NCBI RefSeq assembly: GCF_001007935.1
Contig: NZ_CP011451.1
Location: forward strand, 2,108,001 to 2,172,000
Source of the DNA: Nitrosomonas communis
Lineage (GTDB): Bacteria > Pseudomonadota > Gammaproteobacteria > Burkholderiales > Nitrosomonadaceae
DNA length: 64,000 nucleotides
Direction: 5' to 3'
Made by a program: the position numbers and the translations under genes
The notes under the pieces: generated by a model
Told to the model about the DNA's origin: nothing
Seen by the model: the letters and a program-made list of their open reading frames with translations, nothing else
The model's database searches: none
Shown: one piece after another, positions 1 to 9,015 of the stretch
How positions within the stretch are numbered: position 1 is the first letter of the stretch
Layout: each line of letters begins with the position of its first letter

Positions 1-858
1 CAAGCATTGGAGACTTATTCGCAGATATTTCCTGCTCTGTATATTGCCACGGTTAGGGCGAGTGAACGAACAGGTGATTTACCTGAAGCCTTGACGCGGT
101 ATATCACCTATCAGACACAAATGGACATGGCGCGTAAAAAGCTGGTGGGTGCATCTATATATCCTGTTTTGCTGTTAGTCGTTGGACTGTTGGTAGCCGT
201 TTTTCTGCTGCTTTTTGTTGTGCCTAAATTCAGTGCCATCTATGAGGATATCGGTGCAGATTTACCCTGGTTGTCCGTTATGCTGATCAAATGGGGGCGC
301 TTGGTGCATGAAAGTGGCTGGATGATAGCGGGCATCTTTACCGCTATGCTGGCGCTAGTTACCTACAGTTTCACCCGACCTGCATTTCGAGCGCGTTTAA
401 TGCAGTTGTTATGGAAAATTCCGGCGATCGGTGAGCGGATGCGGATTTATCAGCTCGCCCGGTTTTATAAAACGCTGGGAATGTTATTGCGAGGTGGCAT
501 TCCGATCACAAAAGCATTGGAAATGGTGAGCAATCTTTTACAGCCGCATTTCCGGCCAAGGGTCATCGCAGCAGCTAACCATATCCGTGAAGGTAAAACT
601 ATCTCGAGCGCAATGCAAATAGCAGAGCTGACGACGCCCGTAGGAAGCCGGATGTTACGAGTAGGTGAGCGAACCGGGCTCATGGGGGATATGATGGAGC
701 GGATCGGTGGTTTTCATGATGAAGAAATCGCTCGCTGGGTCGAGTGGACAACTAAGTTAATCGAGCCGCTATTGATGGCAGTTATCGGCACGGTGATTGG
801 TGGTATCATTATTTTAATGTATATGCCTATTTTTGAGTTGGCAGGAAGTATCAATTGA
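1..858 (+). CDS. gspF: Type II secretion inner-membrane platform protein GspF (5' truncated by window edge)
   Basis: Polytopic inner-membrane platform protein of type II secretion / type IV pilus systems; it couples the cytoplasmic ATPase to pseudopilus assembly. The reading frame is open to base 1, so the true start lies upstream. The visible part holds the end of the first GspF domain, a transmembrane stretch (about residues 48-70 counted from base 7), then the second GspF domain with LARFYKTLGMLLRGGIPI and LLRVGERTGLMGDM-like signatures, and a final hydrophobic segment (IGTVIGGIIILMYMPIFEL). The stop overlaps the TTG start of gspE. Family assignment is firm; the substrate cannot be read from this gene. 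Confidence 0.93.
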   Translation, partial: QALETYSQIFPALYIATVRASERTGDLPEALTRYITYQTQMDMARKKLVGASIYPVLLLVVGLLVAVFLLLFVVPKFSAIYEDIGADLPWLSVMLIKWGRLVHESGWMIAGIFTAMLALVTYSFTRPAFRARLMQLLWKIPAIGERMRIYQLARFYKTLGMLLRGGIPITKALEMVSNLLQPHFRPRVIAAANHIREGKTISSAMQIAELTTPVGSRMLRVGERTGLMGDMMERIGGFHDEEIARWVEWTTKLIEPLLMAVIGTVIGGIIILMYMPIFELAGSIN

Positions 859-2546
859 TTGAAGCGAATTCTCAGGCTGTTACAAAGCCATCTATCGATA
901 TACATCAGCTTGGCCAGGCGCGCCAACAGGCTTTAGCCCAAAAAAGCTCTGTCATCAAAATATTAGAGGAAGTATATGGCTACTCATCCAGTGAGCTAAT
1001 GATCGAGTTGGGCCAACTCCTGCAGATGCCGGTGATCCAGATGGAAGATTTGCATAAATTGCATCCTGCTTTTGAGATTTTACCATTTGCAGAAGCAGTC
1101 AAACAGGAATGTGCTTTATTCCATAAAGATCAAGAGTACTTGCTTGCGGTAGCCGATCCATTTTTACCTAATTTACATGCTTGGGCAGATGAATATATTG
1201 CAGTCGGTGTGACGTGGTATTTAGTGCATCCGGCTGATCTATCAGCATTTTTCTCCCAGCAAGAAAAGAATATGCGGGCGATGGATAATGTGTTGCCAGC
1301 GGAACAGCAGGGAATGGCGCAGGCGGGTATCGAAAATTTGTCGTTAAAGACCATCCATGAAGGTACAAGTAAGGTCGTGAGGCTGGTTCACTCCACCTTA
1401 TATGATGCCCATAAATCGATGGCAAGCGATATTCATCTGGAAACGATGCAGGGGTCATTAGCGATAAAATACCGAATTGACGGGGTATTGACCACCATTG
1501 GTGTGATGCAAGGCCATGATTTGGCCGAGCAGGTGATTTCGCGTATCAAGGTGATGTCTGATCTCGATATTGCAGAGCGCCGAATTCCTCAGGATGGTCG
1601 CTTTAAAGTTTCCATTCAAGGACGAGAGATTGATTTTCGTGTATCGATCATGCCGAGTATTTTTGGTGAAGACGCGGTGTTACGGATCCTGGATCGAGAG
1701 GCGCTTACCGATCATGTGGAAGGTTTGACATTGAACCAGCTGGGATTCAATCAGACAGCTATTACGAGTATCCGCCGATTGAGCTCGGAGCCTTATGGCA
1801 TGCTGCTGGTAACCGGACCTACCGGAAGTGGCAAGACAACTTCCCTTTATGCCGCCATTTCGGAAGTTAATCGTGGTGATGACAAAATTATTACGATTGA
1901 AGATCCGATCGAATATCAGCTACCTGGTGTTCTCCAGATTCCGGTCAATGAAAAAAAGGGTCTTACTTTCGCGCGAGGATTGCGCTCTATTTTACGGCAT
2001 GACCCAGACAAAATTATGGTGGGTGAAATCCGTGATGCCGAAACAGCCCAGATTGCGATACAAGCTGCACTAACCGGTCACCTTGTTTTTACCACGGTGC
2101 ACGCTAATAATGTATTTGATGTGATCGGAAGATTTTCTCATATGGGAGTAGATCCCTATAGCTTCGTTTCAGCCCTGAACGGCATTGTGGCGCAAAGATT
2201 GGTGCGTTTGTTATGTCCTCAATGCATCATTGATGAGCATCCTGCGGATCAGCTGATTGCGGAATCCGGCATTCCTCTAGAAGAAGCGGAACATTATCAC
2301 TTCCGGTTCAGCAAAGGATGTGGCCAATGTCGTGGCAGTGGTTATCGGGGACGGAGTGCGATTGCTGAGATACTGCTGTTAAATGATGAAATTCGTGAAT
2401 TGATTATTGCGCAGGCTACGATTCGCCGTATCAAAGAAGCAGCTAAACAGAATGGTACCCGTTTTTTACGTGAAGCTGCACTTGAGATGGTTAAAACAGG
2501 ACAGACCAGTCTGCAGGAGGCTAATCGTGTCACTATTGTGGCGTGA
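855..2546 (+). CDS. gspE: Type II secretion ATPase GspE/PulE
   Basis: Hexameric cytoplasmic ATPase that powers pseudopilus extension. The 563 residues contain an N-terminal T2SSE_N-like domain, Walker A GPTGSGKT at 321-328, an Asp box (ITIEDPIEYQ) near 347, Walker B (IMVGEIRDAETA) near 387 and a His box (GHLVFTTVHAN) near 408. A tetracysteine zinc motif begins with CPQC (about 454) and continues with CGQC. All ATPase motifs are intact. It begins with TTG overlapping the gspF stop, which suggests translational coupling. The zinc motif fits GspE/PilB rather than a retraction ATPase such as PilT. Confidence 0.95.
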   Translation: MIEANSQAVTKPSIDIHQLGQARQQALAQKSSVIKILEEVYGYSSSELMIELGQLLQMPVIQMEDLHKLHPAFEILPFAEAVKQECALFHKDQEYLLAVADPFLPNLHAWADEYIAVGVTWYLVHPADLSAFFSQQEKNMRAMDNVLPAEQQGMAQAGIENLSLKTIHEGTSKVVRLVHSTLYDAHKSMASDIHLETMQGSLAIKYRIDGVLTTIGVMQGHDLAEQVISRIKVMSDLDIAERRIPQDGRFKVSIQGREIDFRVSIMPSIFGEDAVLRILDREALTDHVEGLTLNQLGFNQTAITSIRRLSSEPYGMLLVTGPTGSGKTTSLYAAISEVNRGDDKIITIEDPIEYQLPGVLQIPVNEKKGLTFARGLRSILRHDPDKIMVGEIRDAETAQIAIQAALTGHLVFTTVHANNVFDVIGRFSHMGVDPYSFVSALNGIVAQRLVRLLCPQCIIDEHPADQLIAESGIPLEEAEHYHFRFSKGCGQCRGSGYRGRSAIAEILLLNDEIRELIIAQATIRRIKEAAKQNGTRFLREAALEMVKTGQTSLQEANRVTIVA

Positions 2547-3372
2547 TCGGATTCAGGTTTTTTTTGCGCCTGGTCGTGTGGATATGGTGAGAACGTTCCG
2601 GGGCACGAAATCCAGACAATCGCCCAGAATTTCACAAGTACATGGATATCCACAAGATACCGCCATGTGGAAGAGATCCTTACAACAGCTTGAGCAAATG
2701 ATTGAAAAAGAAAATACAGCATCAAGTTTGAAGGGTGCTGAGCTGATCATCACGCTTTCCAATCATTTTATACGTTATGTGGTGGTTTCACCTCAGCAAG
2801 AAATTACTGGCCCGGCCGAGTTATTTGCTTATGCCAATTTTCGCATGCGAGAAGTCTACGGAGAACGAGTCGAGGATTGGGTCGTAAGTATAAGTGATGA
2901 GCATCCCTATCAAGGTACATTGTGTGCTGCGATCACCCGTGATCTATACAGTGAGTTTGAAGCACTGGTTTCTCGTCATCGCATGAAATTAAGACGAATC
3001 GAACCTTATCTGACAGCTGCTTTCGATCAATGGTGTAAATCGTTTAATGATAAGCGCTTCTGGTTTGTAGTCATCGAGCCAGAGCGGCTGTGTATGATTT
3101 TATTTTCCAACAGCGAGTGGAAGGGAATACGAAATCAGCGTGTCGTGCATTCGATTGAAACCGAGTTACTTGCTGCACTTGAGCAAGAGGCTATTAATTC
3201 CGGTTATCGGGAACCTATTGAACAGGTGTATCTGCTTGCCCCGGAAAATCCGGATTTGAATTTGCCCAGCGATAAAGGATGGCAATTTGCCTACTTACCT
3301 ACTGAGAAAATACCGGTACCACTTCACTTCCCTTCTTTTAGTGTGGCTGATAGTGAGGCAGGACATGCGTGA
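2527..3372 (+). CDS. PilM/GspL-like cytoplasmic assembly protein
   Basis: Probably the actin-like cytoplasmic component that links the ATPase to the inner-membrane PilN/PilO-like pair. The family call rests mainly on position and on the alternating sheet/helix pattern, so it is less certain than its neighbours. I chose GTG at 2527 because an AGGAGG sits 7 bases upstream (2514-2519). The longer upstream frame lies wholly inside gspE. The protein is about 281 residues with no obvious membrane segment. The gene overlaps the gspE end by 20 bases and the next gene by 8. Confidence 0.7.
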   Translation: MSLLWRDRIQVFFAPGRVDMVRTFRGTKSRQSPRISQVHGYPQDTAMWKRSLQQLEQMIEKENTASSLKGAELIITLSNHFIRYVVVSPQQEITGPAELFAYANFRMREVYGERVEDWVVSISDEHPYQGTLCAAITRDLYSEFEALVSRHRMKLRRIEPYLTAAFDQWCKSFNDKRFWFVVIEPERLCMILFSNSEWKGIRNQRVVHSIETELLAALEQEAINSGYREPIEQVYLLAPENPDLNLPSDKGWQFAYLPTEKIPVPLHFPSFSVADSEAGHA

Positions 3373-3895
3373 CCTGAAACTGAAATTTCCTTATATAGCG
3401 CAACAAGCGCGTTATATCGATTATATTTTGCTGGGATTAGGTTTCATGATTTTTATTGCCTGCTTTTATCAGCTGAAATCAGTCATGGAAGAAGCTGCGC
3501 ATTGGGAAGCACGTATCGATCGTCTTGAGCAACAACAACAGCATAAAAAGACACCGAGAACGCCGGTTGCACGAATTACTCAAGAAACACAAAAGGAGCT
3601 TAAACAGGCAAAGGAAGTGTTGCGACAAATCAATTTGCCCTGGGAAGCGTTATTTGATTCCTTGGAATATACGGTAAGCGAGGAAATTGCATTATTATCT
3701 GTGCAACCGAATATAGCTAATCGAGCGATACGGGTTGCGGGTGAAGCGAGAAATTTAGCAGCATTGACTGATTTTGTCGAAGCGATTGAGCGAGAAGAAG
3801 TGTTTGAAAATGCATATGTGATCAACTATAAAGTGAAGCAAGAGAATCTCCATCGACCAATTGCTTTTTCTGTGACGACAACATGGATCGATTGA
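3365..3895 (+). CDS. PilN-like fimbrial assembly protein
   Basis: Bitopic inner-membrane protein of about 176 residues. It has a short basic cytoplasmic N-terminus, one transmembrane helix (about residues 18-40, YILLGLGFMIFIACFYQL), a periplasmic coiled coil with a run of glutamines, and a small ferredoxin-like domain. This is the PilN / GspL C-terminal layout. ATG 3365 is preferred over the upstream in-frame start because it begins just before the stop of the preceding gene and gives a short cytoplasmic tail. It overlaps the following PilO-like gene by 13 bases. Confidence 0.75.
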   Translation: MRDLKLKFPYIAQQARYIDYILLGLGFMIFIACFYQLKSVMEEAAHWEARIDRLEQQQQHKKTPRTPVARITQETQKELKQAKEVLRQINLPWEALFDSLEYTVSEEIALLSVQPNIANRAIRVAGEARNLAALTDFVEAIEREEVFENAYVINYKVKQENLHRPIAFSVTTTWID

Positions 3896-4437
3896 CCGTA
3901 GAAAGACAGCTGATTCAAATACGCTGGCAAATAACGCGACTTAATCTAATCGGAAAAATAGGCTTGGGATTGTTTACCCTTTCGGTCGTCTTTTTCTGGG
4001 CAGCTGTTTTGCCACAAAAAGAGAACGTCCTTAAACTTAAGGAACAAGCCGCCTCAATGCAGCAACGAACGCAAGCTGAAGCTGCCGTAACCACAAAGTT
4101 AGATGATAATCAGGCCTTACAGGTTTTTTATAATTTTTTTCCGAGTATCGACTCATCACCTTACTGGATCAAGGAATTAGACAGGATTGCTAACAAACAC
4201 AAAGTTGAGCTAAGTCGCAGTGATTATCGGTTGATGCAAGAGCAGGATTCAAAATTGGCTCGCTATGAAATGATTCTGCCCGTTCATGGCAGCTATCCTC
4301 AAATTCGTGCTTTTATTGCCGATATGCTGGAAACCATCCCCGCAATAGCTTTGGTTGATATCGCGCTCAAACGTGAAAATATTAAATCGGGCAAACTGGA
4401 TGCCCGACTTAGCGTGAATCTATATCTGCACGGTTGA
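3883..4437 (+). CDS. PilO/GspM-like assembly protein
   Basis: Bitopic inner-membrane protein of 184 residues. It has a basic N-terminus, one membrane helix (about 25-45, GKIGLGLFTLSVVFFWAAVL), a coiled coil and a C-terminal ferredoxin-like domain ending in a beta strand (LDARLSVNLYLHG). In type IV pilus systems PilN and PilO form a heterodimer, and the side-by-side order here fits that. Sequence identity in this family is low, so the call leans on topology and position. Confidence 0.72.
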   Translation: MDRLTVERQLIQIRWQITRLNLIGKIGLGLFTLSVVFFWAAVLPQKENVLKLKEQAASMQQRTQAEAAVTTKLDDNQALQVFYNFFPSIDSSPYWIKELDRIANKHKVELSRSDYRLMQEQDSKLARYEMILPVHGSYPQIRAFIADMLETIPAIALVDIALKRENIKSGKLDARLSVNLYLHG

Positions 4438-4438
4438 A

Positions 4439-5035
4439 ATGGAAAAACAGGCGGCCAATATTCGCAGGTTGATTCTGGGCGCTGCGCTCGTGGCAACACT
4501 CTTTGCAGTGATATGGCTCGAGGAGAATGATGCTGACATAGAAGAGACCGTCCAACCCATTCTACCCACTAAACCCGCATCAAAAAGTGTAAGTGTAGCT
4601 GGCAGAAAAAGTGACATGGGTCATCTACAAGTTGATCAATTAGGGCAGCGAAAATTTAGTGCTGAAGCGGATGATATCTTTGCTTCTGCTTCCTGGGAAC
4701 CGAAGCCACCTCGTGCTGATCTTTCTCAGTCTCCATTTGGTGGCGCCGGTGGTGCCGGTGGTTTGGACCAAGCTGCCAAATCTGCGCCTGTTCGTGCGCC
4801 TCCTCCTACAGCGCCTCCTCTGCAATTTAAATATATCGGCAAAATTATGGAAGGAAAGCGGACAAGCGTATTTCTTTCCATGGGGGATGAATTCTATATT
4901 GCAAAAGTAGGGGGACGTATCGAGAAAAATTATCGGGTCGATAGGATTAATGATGACGTAATCGAATTTACCTATTTACCATTGGGCATCAAACAAAAGC
5001 TTCTTATCAATAATAATAATCCTGGAAAGTTTTAA
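4439..5035 (+). CDS. PilP/GspC-like periplasmic coupling protein
   Basis: A 198-residue protein with one N-terminal membrane helix (about 9-26) rather than a lipobox. A long proline/glycine-rich linker follows (PFGGAGGAGG, then APPPTAPP). The C-terminal beta domain (about 128-195, starting PPLQFKYIGKI) resembles the homology-region domain of GspC and PilP, which contacts the N-domains of the secretin. The membrane anchor resembles GspC; the operon position resembles PilP. It lies directly upstream of the secretin gene and overlaps its ATG by one base. Confidence 0.65.
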   Translation: MEKQAANIRRLILGAALVATLFAVIWLEENDADIEETVQPILPTKPASKSVSVAGRKSDMGHLQVDQLGQRKFSAEADDIFASASWEPKPPRADLSQSPFGGAGGAGGLDQAAKSAPVRAPPPTAPPLQFKYIGKIMEGKRTSVFLSMGDEFYIAKVGGRIEKNYRVDRINDDVIEFTYLPLGIKQKLLINNNNPGKF

Positions 5036-7326
5036 TGAAATCAGTCAGATTTTTCTTCATTATTTTGCTGCTGACACTATTAATGAGCTGTGCACAATTA
5101 GCTACCAGAAATCGGGCATTTTTAGAAGGCCAGCAATTGATTGCGCAAGGTCAACTTGATGCAGGCTTGAAGAAACTTGAGCAGGCAGCTTATGAAGAGC
5201 CTGATAACAGAGAAATCCGTACAGTACTGACACGACAGCGTGAGGCGATCGCCAATCAAATACTCAACGAGGCGGAAAATTTACGAGCAGCGGGGAATTT
5301 TGATAGTGCTGAACAGCAATACCGCCATGTGCAGGAAATCACCCCTAATAGCGAGCGCGCCAAAGCAGGGTTAGAAGCACTGTATCTGGATCGGCATCAA
5401 CAATTCTTTATTGAACAAGCCAGAGAGGCGCTCGCTCGAAATGATGTGGAAGGTGCTGAGGCGGCCGTGCGCGCGGTGTTACAGGAAAACCCGATGAATG
5501 GAGATGCGCGCTTATTAATTAGAGAGATTAATCAACGCCTTAGTCGGGCTGAAGAACCTGGGCTGGCATTAATGACCACTTTTGATAAACCTATCACAAT
5601 GGAATTTCGCGATGCGAGTTTGAAAACGATTTTTGAGCTGATATCACGCACCGCAGGGATCAATTTTATTTTTGATAAAAGTGTTCAGCAGGAGTCGAAA
5701 ACATCTATTTTTGTACGCGATAACAGAATCGAAGATGTTTTAAAATTGTTGCTAGTCACTAATCAACTTGCTTATAAGATATTGAACGACAATTCGTTGT
5801 TGATCTATCCGGATACTCCGGCCAAACAAAAAGAATATCAAGAGCTTGTGGTGCGCAGTTTCCATGTGGTCAATACCGACGTCAAACAGATGGTATCGAT
5901 GATCCGCGGATTGGTCAAAGCTAAGGATATTTACGTTAATGAGAAGCTCAATCTTTTTGTGATGCGCGATACATTGGAGGCAATCCGTTTGGTAGAACGA
6001 CTGGTTGCCATCAATGATTTTCCCGATCCAGAGGTCATGCTTGATGTGGAAGTATTGGAAGTTAACCGAAACAATGTAGCCAAGCTTGGACCTAATTTTC
6101 CAGGAAGTATTACTTACACTCCCAATCCCGGTGGCACTGACGCAAGCGGTAATCCCATTGCGGCAGCTGCTACAACTACACTGGATCAGATGACCTTTGG
6201 TTTAAAGAATTTTTCGGTCAGCAACCAGGTCGTGATTGATTTAAGAAAAGATCTTACCTTTAATGACCTGCTGGCCAATCCGCGTATTCGTGTCAAGAAT
6301 CGCGAGAAAGCTAAAATTCTGATTGGCAGCAGACAACCTATCATTACTTCCAATGTCACGGGGACTGCAGCTACCGTATCACAATCAGTGACTTTCATTG
6401 ATGTGGGATTGAAACTGGAAGTTGAACCTGTCATTTCTCCGAATAATGAGGTGGCCATCAAGGTGATGCTTGAAGTAAGTTCGATAACAGGTTTCGAAGC
6501 AGGCACAACGGCGGGGAGTCGGTTCCCTGTCGTAGGAACACGGACAGCAGAGACTTTACTGTCCTCAAATGATGGTGAAACGCATGTATTGGCGGGCTTG
6601 ATTAACGACGATGATAAAAGAAGCCTGGGGGGTATACCAGGATTGATCGATACGCCGATCCTGAACAGGTTGTTTGGGAATCAAAGTCTGAATCGTCAAA
6701 AGACAGAGATTATATTGTTAATCACCCCGCGCATTGTACGTAATGTTACGCAACCGACCAAACTGGAGAGCGAGTTTTATTCTGGTACGGCCAATGCGGC
6801 TGGAAGATTGCAGACGTCTATTCGTAAGACATTGCCACAATCCCTAGCCCTGGCTCCTTCCGGGCCGGCGTTAGGTGCTCGCTCTGTTTTTGGAGGAGCA
6901 CAGCCGACACCGTCAACGTCAATGGCTGAATCTGCTCCTAATCCATTTGCTGCAGCGGCTGCGCAACAAGCTGGTGGGGCTTCTCCATCACTTACCTTGT
7001 TAGCGCCGACCACTGTGCCCATGGATCGAGAATTTACCGCAACGGTGAGACTGGTTACCCAGAAAACCAATCTGGCGAGTGAACTTAATCTGACATACGA
7101 TAAGGATCTGCTGGAAGCGCTGGATGGCGGTGAGAAATCTGGAGTTCGGACTATCAAGCTGGGTAGGGAAGAACCAAGTGGAATGACAACTGTCTTACGT
7201 TTCAAAGCGATCAGTCCCAATCCGGGGACCGCTGAAATTGCTGTTCAAAGTTTGACAGCACAAGACGACAAAGGAAACCCGGTTGAGGTGAGCTTGCCAC
7301 CTCCCGTAAGTGTCGAGATCCAGTAG
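5035..7326 (+). CDS. gspD: Secretin (GspD/PilQ family) lipoprotein with TPR-like N-terminus and C-terminal cohesin-like domain
   Basis: Outer-membrane channel subunit of 763 residues. A lipoprotein signal ends in LLMSC (Cys19). About residues 25-175 form TPR-like helical repeats. A secretin N-domain starts near 185 (ITMEFRDASLKTIFELISRT), and the secretin core follows from about 290 to 590 with the closing signature (VPVVGTRTAETLL-like, then PGLIDTPILNRLFG and EIILLITPRIV). A low-complexity linker with APNPFAAAAA follows, then a C-terminal beta-rich domain (about 655-763) resembling a cohesin domain. Standard GspD carries neither the TPR section nor the cohesin-like section, so this is an atypical branch. 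Confidence 0.9.
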   Translation: MKSVRFFFIILLLTLLMSCAQLATRNRAFLEGQQLIAQGQLDAGLKKLEQAAYEEPDNREIRTVLTRQREAIANQILNEAENLRAAGNFDSAEQQYRHVQEITPNSERAKAGLEALYLDRHQQFFIEQAREALARNDVEGAEAAVRAVLQENPMNGDARLLIREINQRLSRAEEPGLALMTTFDKPITMEFRDASLKTIFELISRTAGINFIFDKSVQQESKTSIFVRDNRIEDVLKLLLVTNQLAYKILNDNSLLIYPDTPAKQKEYQELVVRSFHVVNTDVKQMVSMIRGLVKAKDIYVNEKLNLFVMRDTLEAIRLVERLVAINDFPDPEVMLDVEVLEVNRNNVAKLGPNFPGSITYTPNPGGTDASGNPIAAAATTTLDQMTFGLKNFSVSNQVVIDLRKDLTFNDLLANPRIRVKNREKAKILIGSRQPIITSNVTGTAATVSQSVTFIDVGLKLEVEPVISPNNEVAIKVMLEVSSITGFEAGTTAGSRFPVVGTRTAETLLSSNDGETHVLAGLINDDDKRSLGGIPGLIDTPILNRLFGNQSLNRQKTEIILLITPRIVRNVTQPTKLESEFYSGTANAAGRLQTSIRKTLPQSLALAPSGPALGARSVFGGAQPTPSTSMAESAPNPFAAAAAQQAGGASPSLTLLAPTTVPMDREFTATVRLVTQKTNLASELNLTYDKDLLEALDGGEKSGVRTIKLGREEPSGMTTVLRFKAISPNPGTAEIAVQSLTAQDDKGNPVEVSLPPPVSVEIQ

Positions 7327-7330
7327 TAAT

Positions 7331-7834
7331 ATGCGAAAACGAAGCTCAGGATTGATAACAACCTCTCGTGGATTCACTCTGGTCGAATTGATGGTGGTGG
7401 TGGCTATCATCGCTACTTTGGCTACTGCAGTGATGCCGTTACGTGAGATTGCCGTTAAGCGTGAGAAGGAACAAGAATTACGTCTTGCCTTGCGTCAAAT
7501 TCGTACTGCAATCGATGCTTATAAACAGGCTGCGGATGAGGGACGAGTGGAAAAGAAAGCAGATGAGGTGGGTTATCCCCGCAAATTGGAAGATCTGGCG
7601 AAAGGTGTGCCCAATATAAAGGATCCTAAAAAAAATATGATTTATTTTTTGCGACGTTTGCCGCGTGATCCTATGTTTGCCGACGAAGATATGGATGTAC
7701 CTGACGTTGACACGTGGGGAAAGCGTAGCTACGAGAGCCCACCCGATAATCCGGAAGAAGGTGACGATGTGTTTGATATCTATTCTCGCTCCAGTCAAAA
7801 GGGGCTGAACGGGATTCCTTATAATCAGTGGTAA
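7331..7834 (+). CDS. gspG: Type II secretion pseudopilin, GspG-like (1)
   Basis: Pseudopilin with a prepilin peptidase site SRG^FTLVELMVVVAIIATLATAV at about residues 13-35. It has the conserved Glu at +5 and a hydrophobic spine helix. The C-terminus (DVFDIYSRSSQKGLNGIPYNQW) matches the calcium-site end of GspG-type major pseudopilins. I chose ATG 7331, just after the secretin stop. A GTG at 7310 would start inside gspD. The last base of the stop codon directly abuts the next ATG. Confidence 0.85.
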   Translation: MRKRSSGLITTSRGFTLVELMVVVAIIATLATAVMPLREIAVKREKEQELRLALRQIRTAIDAYKQAADEGRVEKKADEVGYPRKLEDLAKGVPNIKDPKKNMIYFLRRLPRDPMFADEDMDVPDVDTWGKRSYESPPDNPEEGDDVFDIYSRSSQKGLNGIPYNQW

Positions 7835-8224
7835 ATGAGAATACTTGATTTTTACCGGCGCGCCGGTTTTACACTCATTGAGTTATTGGTTGTCATGGCA
7901 GTGATTGCTACTTTACTCAGTATTGTTGCACCGAGATATTTCAATTCAGTCGATCGGGCTAAAGAGGCTGTATTGCGTCAAAATCTGAGTATCGTGCGTG
8001 ATGCGATTGATAAATTCTATGCTGATAGGGGAGTTTATCCGCTTAATTTGGAGCAATTGGTGGAAGAGCGTTATATTCGTGCTATTCCGATTGATCCAAT
8101 TACCGACAGTGCTTTAACATGGATTGAAGTGCCTCCGCCTGGTGAGGAGGTTGAAGGCGTGTATGATCTACACAGTAGCTCTGATAAGCAGGCATTAGAT
8201 GGAACATTTTACGATAAATGGTGA
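7835..8224 (+). CDS. Type II secretion pseudopilin, GspG-like (2)
   Basis: A 129-residue pseudopilin with leader MRILDFYRRAG^FTLIELLVVMAVIA, Glu +5 and a spine helix. The tail (VYDLHSSSDKQALDGTFYDKW) again resembles GspG. It is the second GspG-type protein in a row, paralogous to its upstream neighbour. One may be the major pseudopilin and the other a minor one. The sequence alone does not decide which is major. Confidence 0.85.
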   Translation: MRILDFYRRAGFTLIELLVVMAVIATLLSIVAPRYFNSVDRAKEAVLRQNLSIVRDAIDKFYADRGVYPLNLEQLVEERYIRAIPIDPITDSALTWIEVPPPGEEVEGVYDLHSSSDKQALDGTFYDKW

Positions 8225-8865
8225 GAAAGAACCACGCTAGCTATCCTTGTGGAGAACAAGGTTATATCTATCTCTGGACGTTATTTGCGGTTGCGCTGGC
8301 AGGGGTAGGACTGGCAGGTGTTGGTCCAATGTGGCAAATTGAATCCCAGCGAGAAAAAGAAATGGAGCTACTTCATGTGGGGGATCAATTCAGGCGTGCA
8401 ATTGAATCGTATTACCTCAATTCCAGTGGAAAAGCGAAACGGTATCCAGAGTCACTAGAGCAATTGCTCGAGGATAGGAGTTCATTAATAGCCAAACGTC
8501 ATCTCAGAAAAATTTTCCTTGACCCAATGACCAATAGTCATGATTGGGGGTTAATTGAGCAAGCAGGGTCGGGCATTACAGGTATATATAGTAAATCGGA
8601 CAAAATCCCGCTCAAGCGCACAAATTTTCCAGAACATTATTCCACATTTTCAGAAGCAAAAAGTTATCAGGATTGGAAATTTGTTCATGCTGGCGGGGGG
8701 ACGGGTGGAACAGATTCACAGCGATCAAAAACACCTAAATCCGGTGTGCAAAGTGCTCCCTCTACCAATCCTTTTGCTAGTGATAAGGCTACATCAGGTT
8801 CTAATCCTCTTTCCCCAAGCCAGCCAGCAGATAGCACTAATCCATTTACACAAAATCCTCAATAA
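8218..8865 (+). CDS. Atypical pseudopilin lacking Glu+5, with NPF-rich tail
   Basis: A 215-residue protein whose N-terminal hydrophobic helix (about 17-38) follows GEQG^YIYLWTLFAV. The position of the conserved +5 Glu is occupied by Trp, and the +1 residue is Tyr rather than Phe. The centre (QREKEMELLHVGDQFRRAIESYY) matches the pseudopilin alpha-1 C region. GspK, the tip pseudopilin, also lacks Glu5, so a tip role is plausible. The C-terminal 60 residues are low-complexity, with three Asn-Pro-(Phe/Leu) motifs. The start overlaps the preceding gene by 7 bases. This is the last gene of the operon. Confidence 0.7.
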   Translation: MVRKNHASYPCGEQGYIYLWTLFAVALAGVGLAGVGPMWQIESQREKEMELLHVGDQFRRAIESYYLNSSGKAKRYPESLEQLLEDRSSLIAKRHLRKIFLDPMTNSHDWGLIEQAGSGITGIYSKSDKIPLKRTNFPEHYSTFSEAKSYQDWKFVHAGGGTGGTDSQRSKTPKSGVQSAPSTNPFASDKATSGSNPLSPSQPADSTNPFTQNPQ

Positions 8866-9015
8866 TCGCGTAATCAATCTTGAGAGATCCTTTTTAAGGA
8901 AAACACTGAATGTTTTTACATAAATGAGCTACTCCATAGATAGGGCTCAAGAACTTGCTTATTAGCCGGTATAGTTTGTTTTCGGCGTTACCTCTGCTTG
9001 CTTTTCTTACTGTTA

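Noticed and set aside
6777..7220. 147-codon open frame antisense to the secretin 3' end
   Set aside because: Overlaps the cohesin-like domain; no independent signal.
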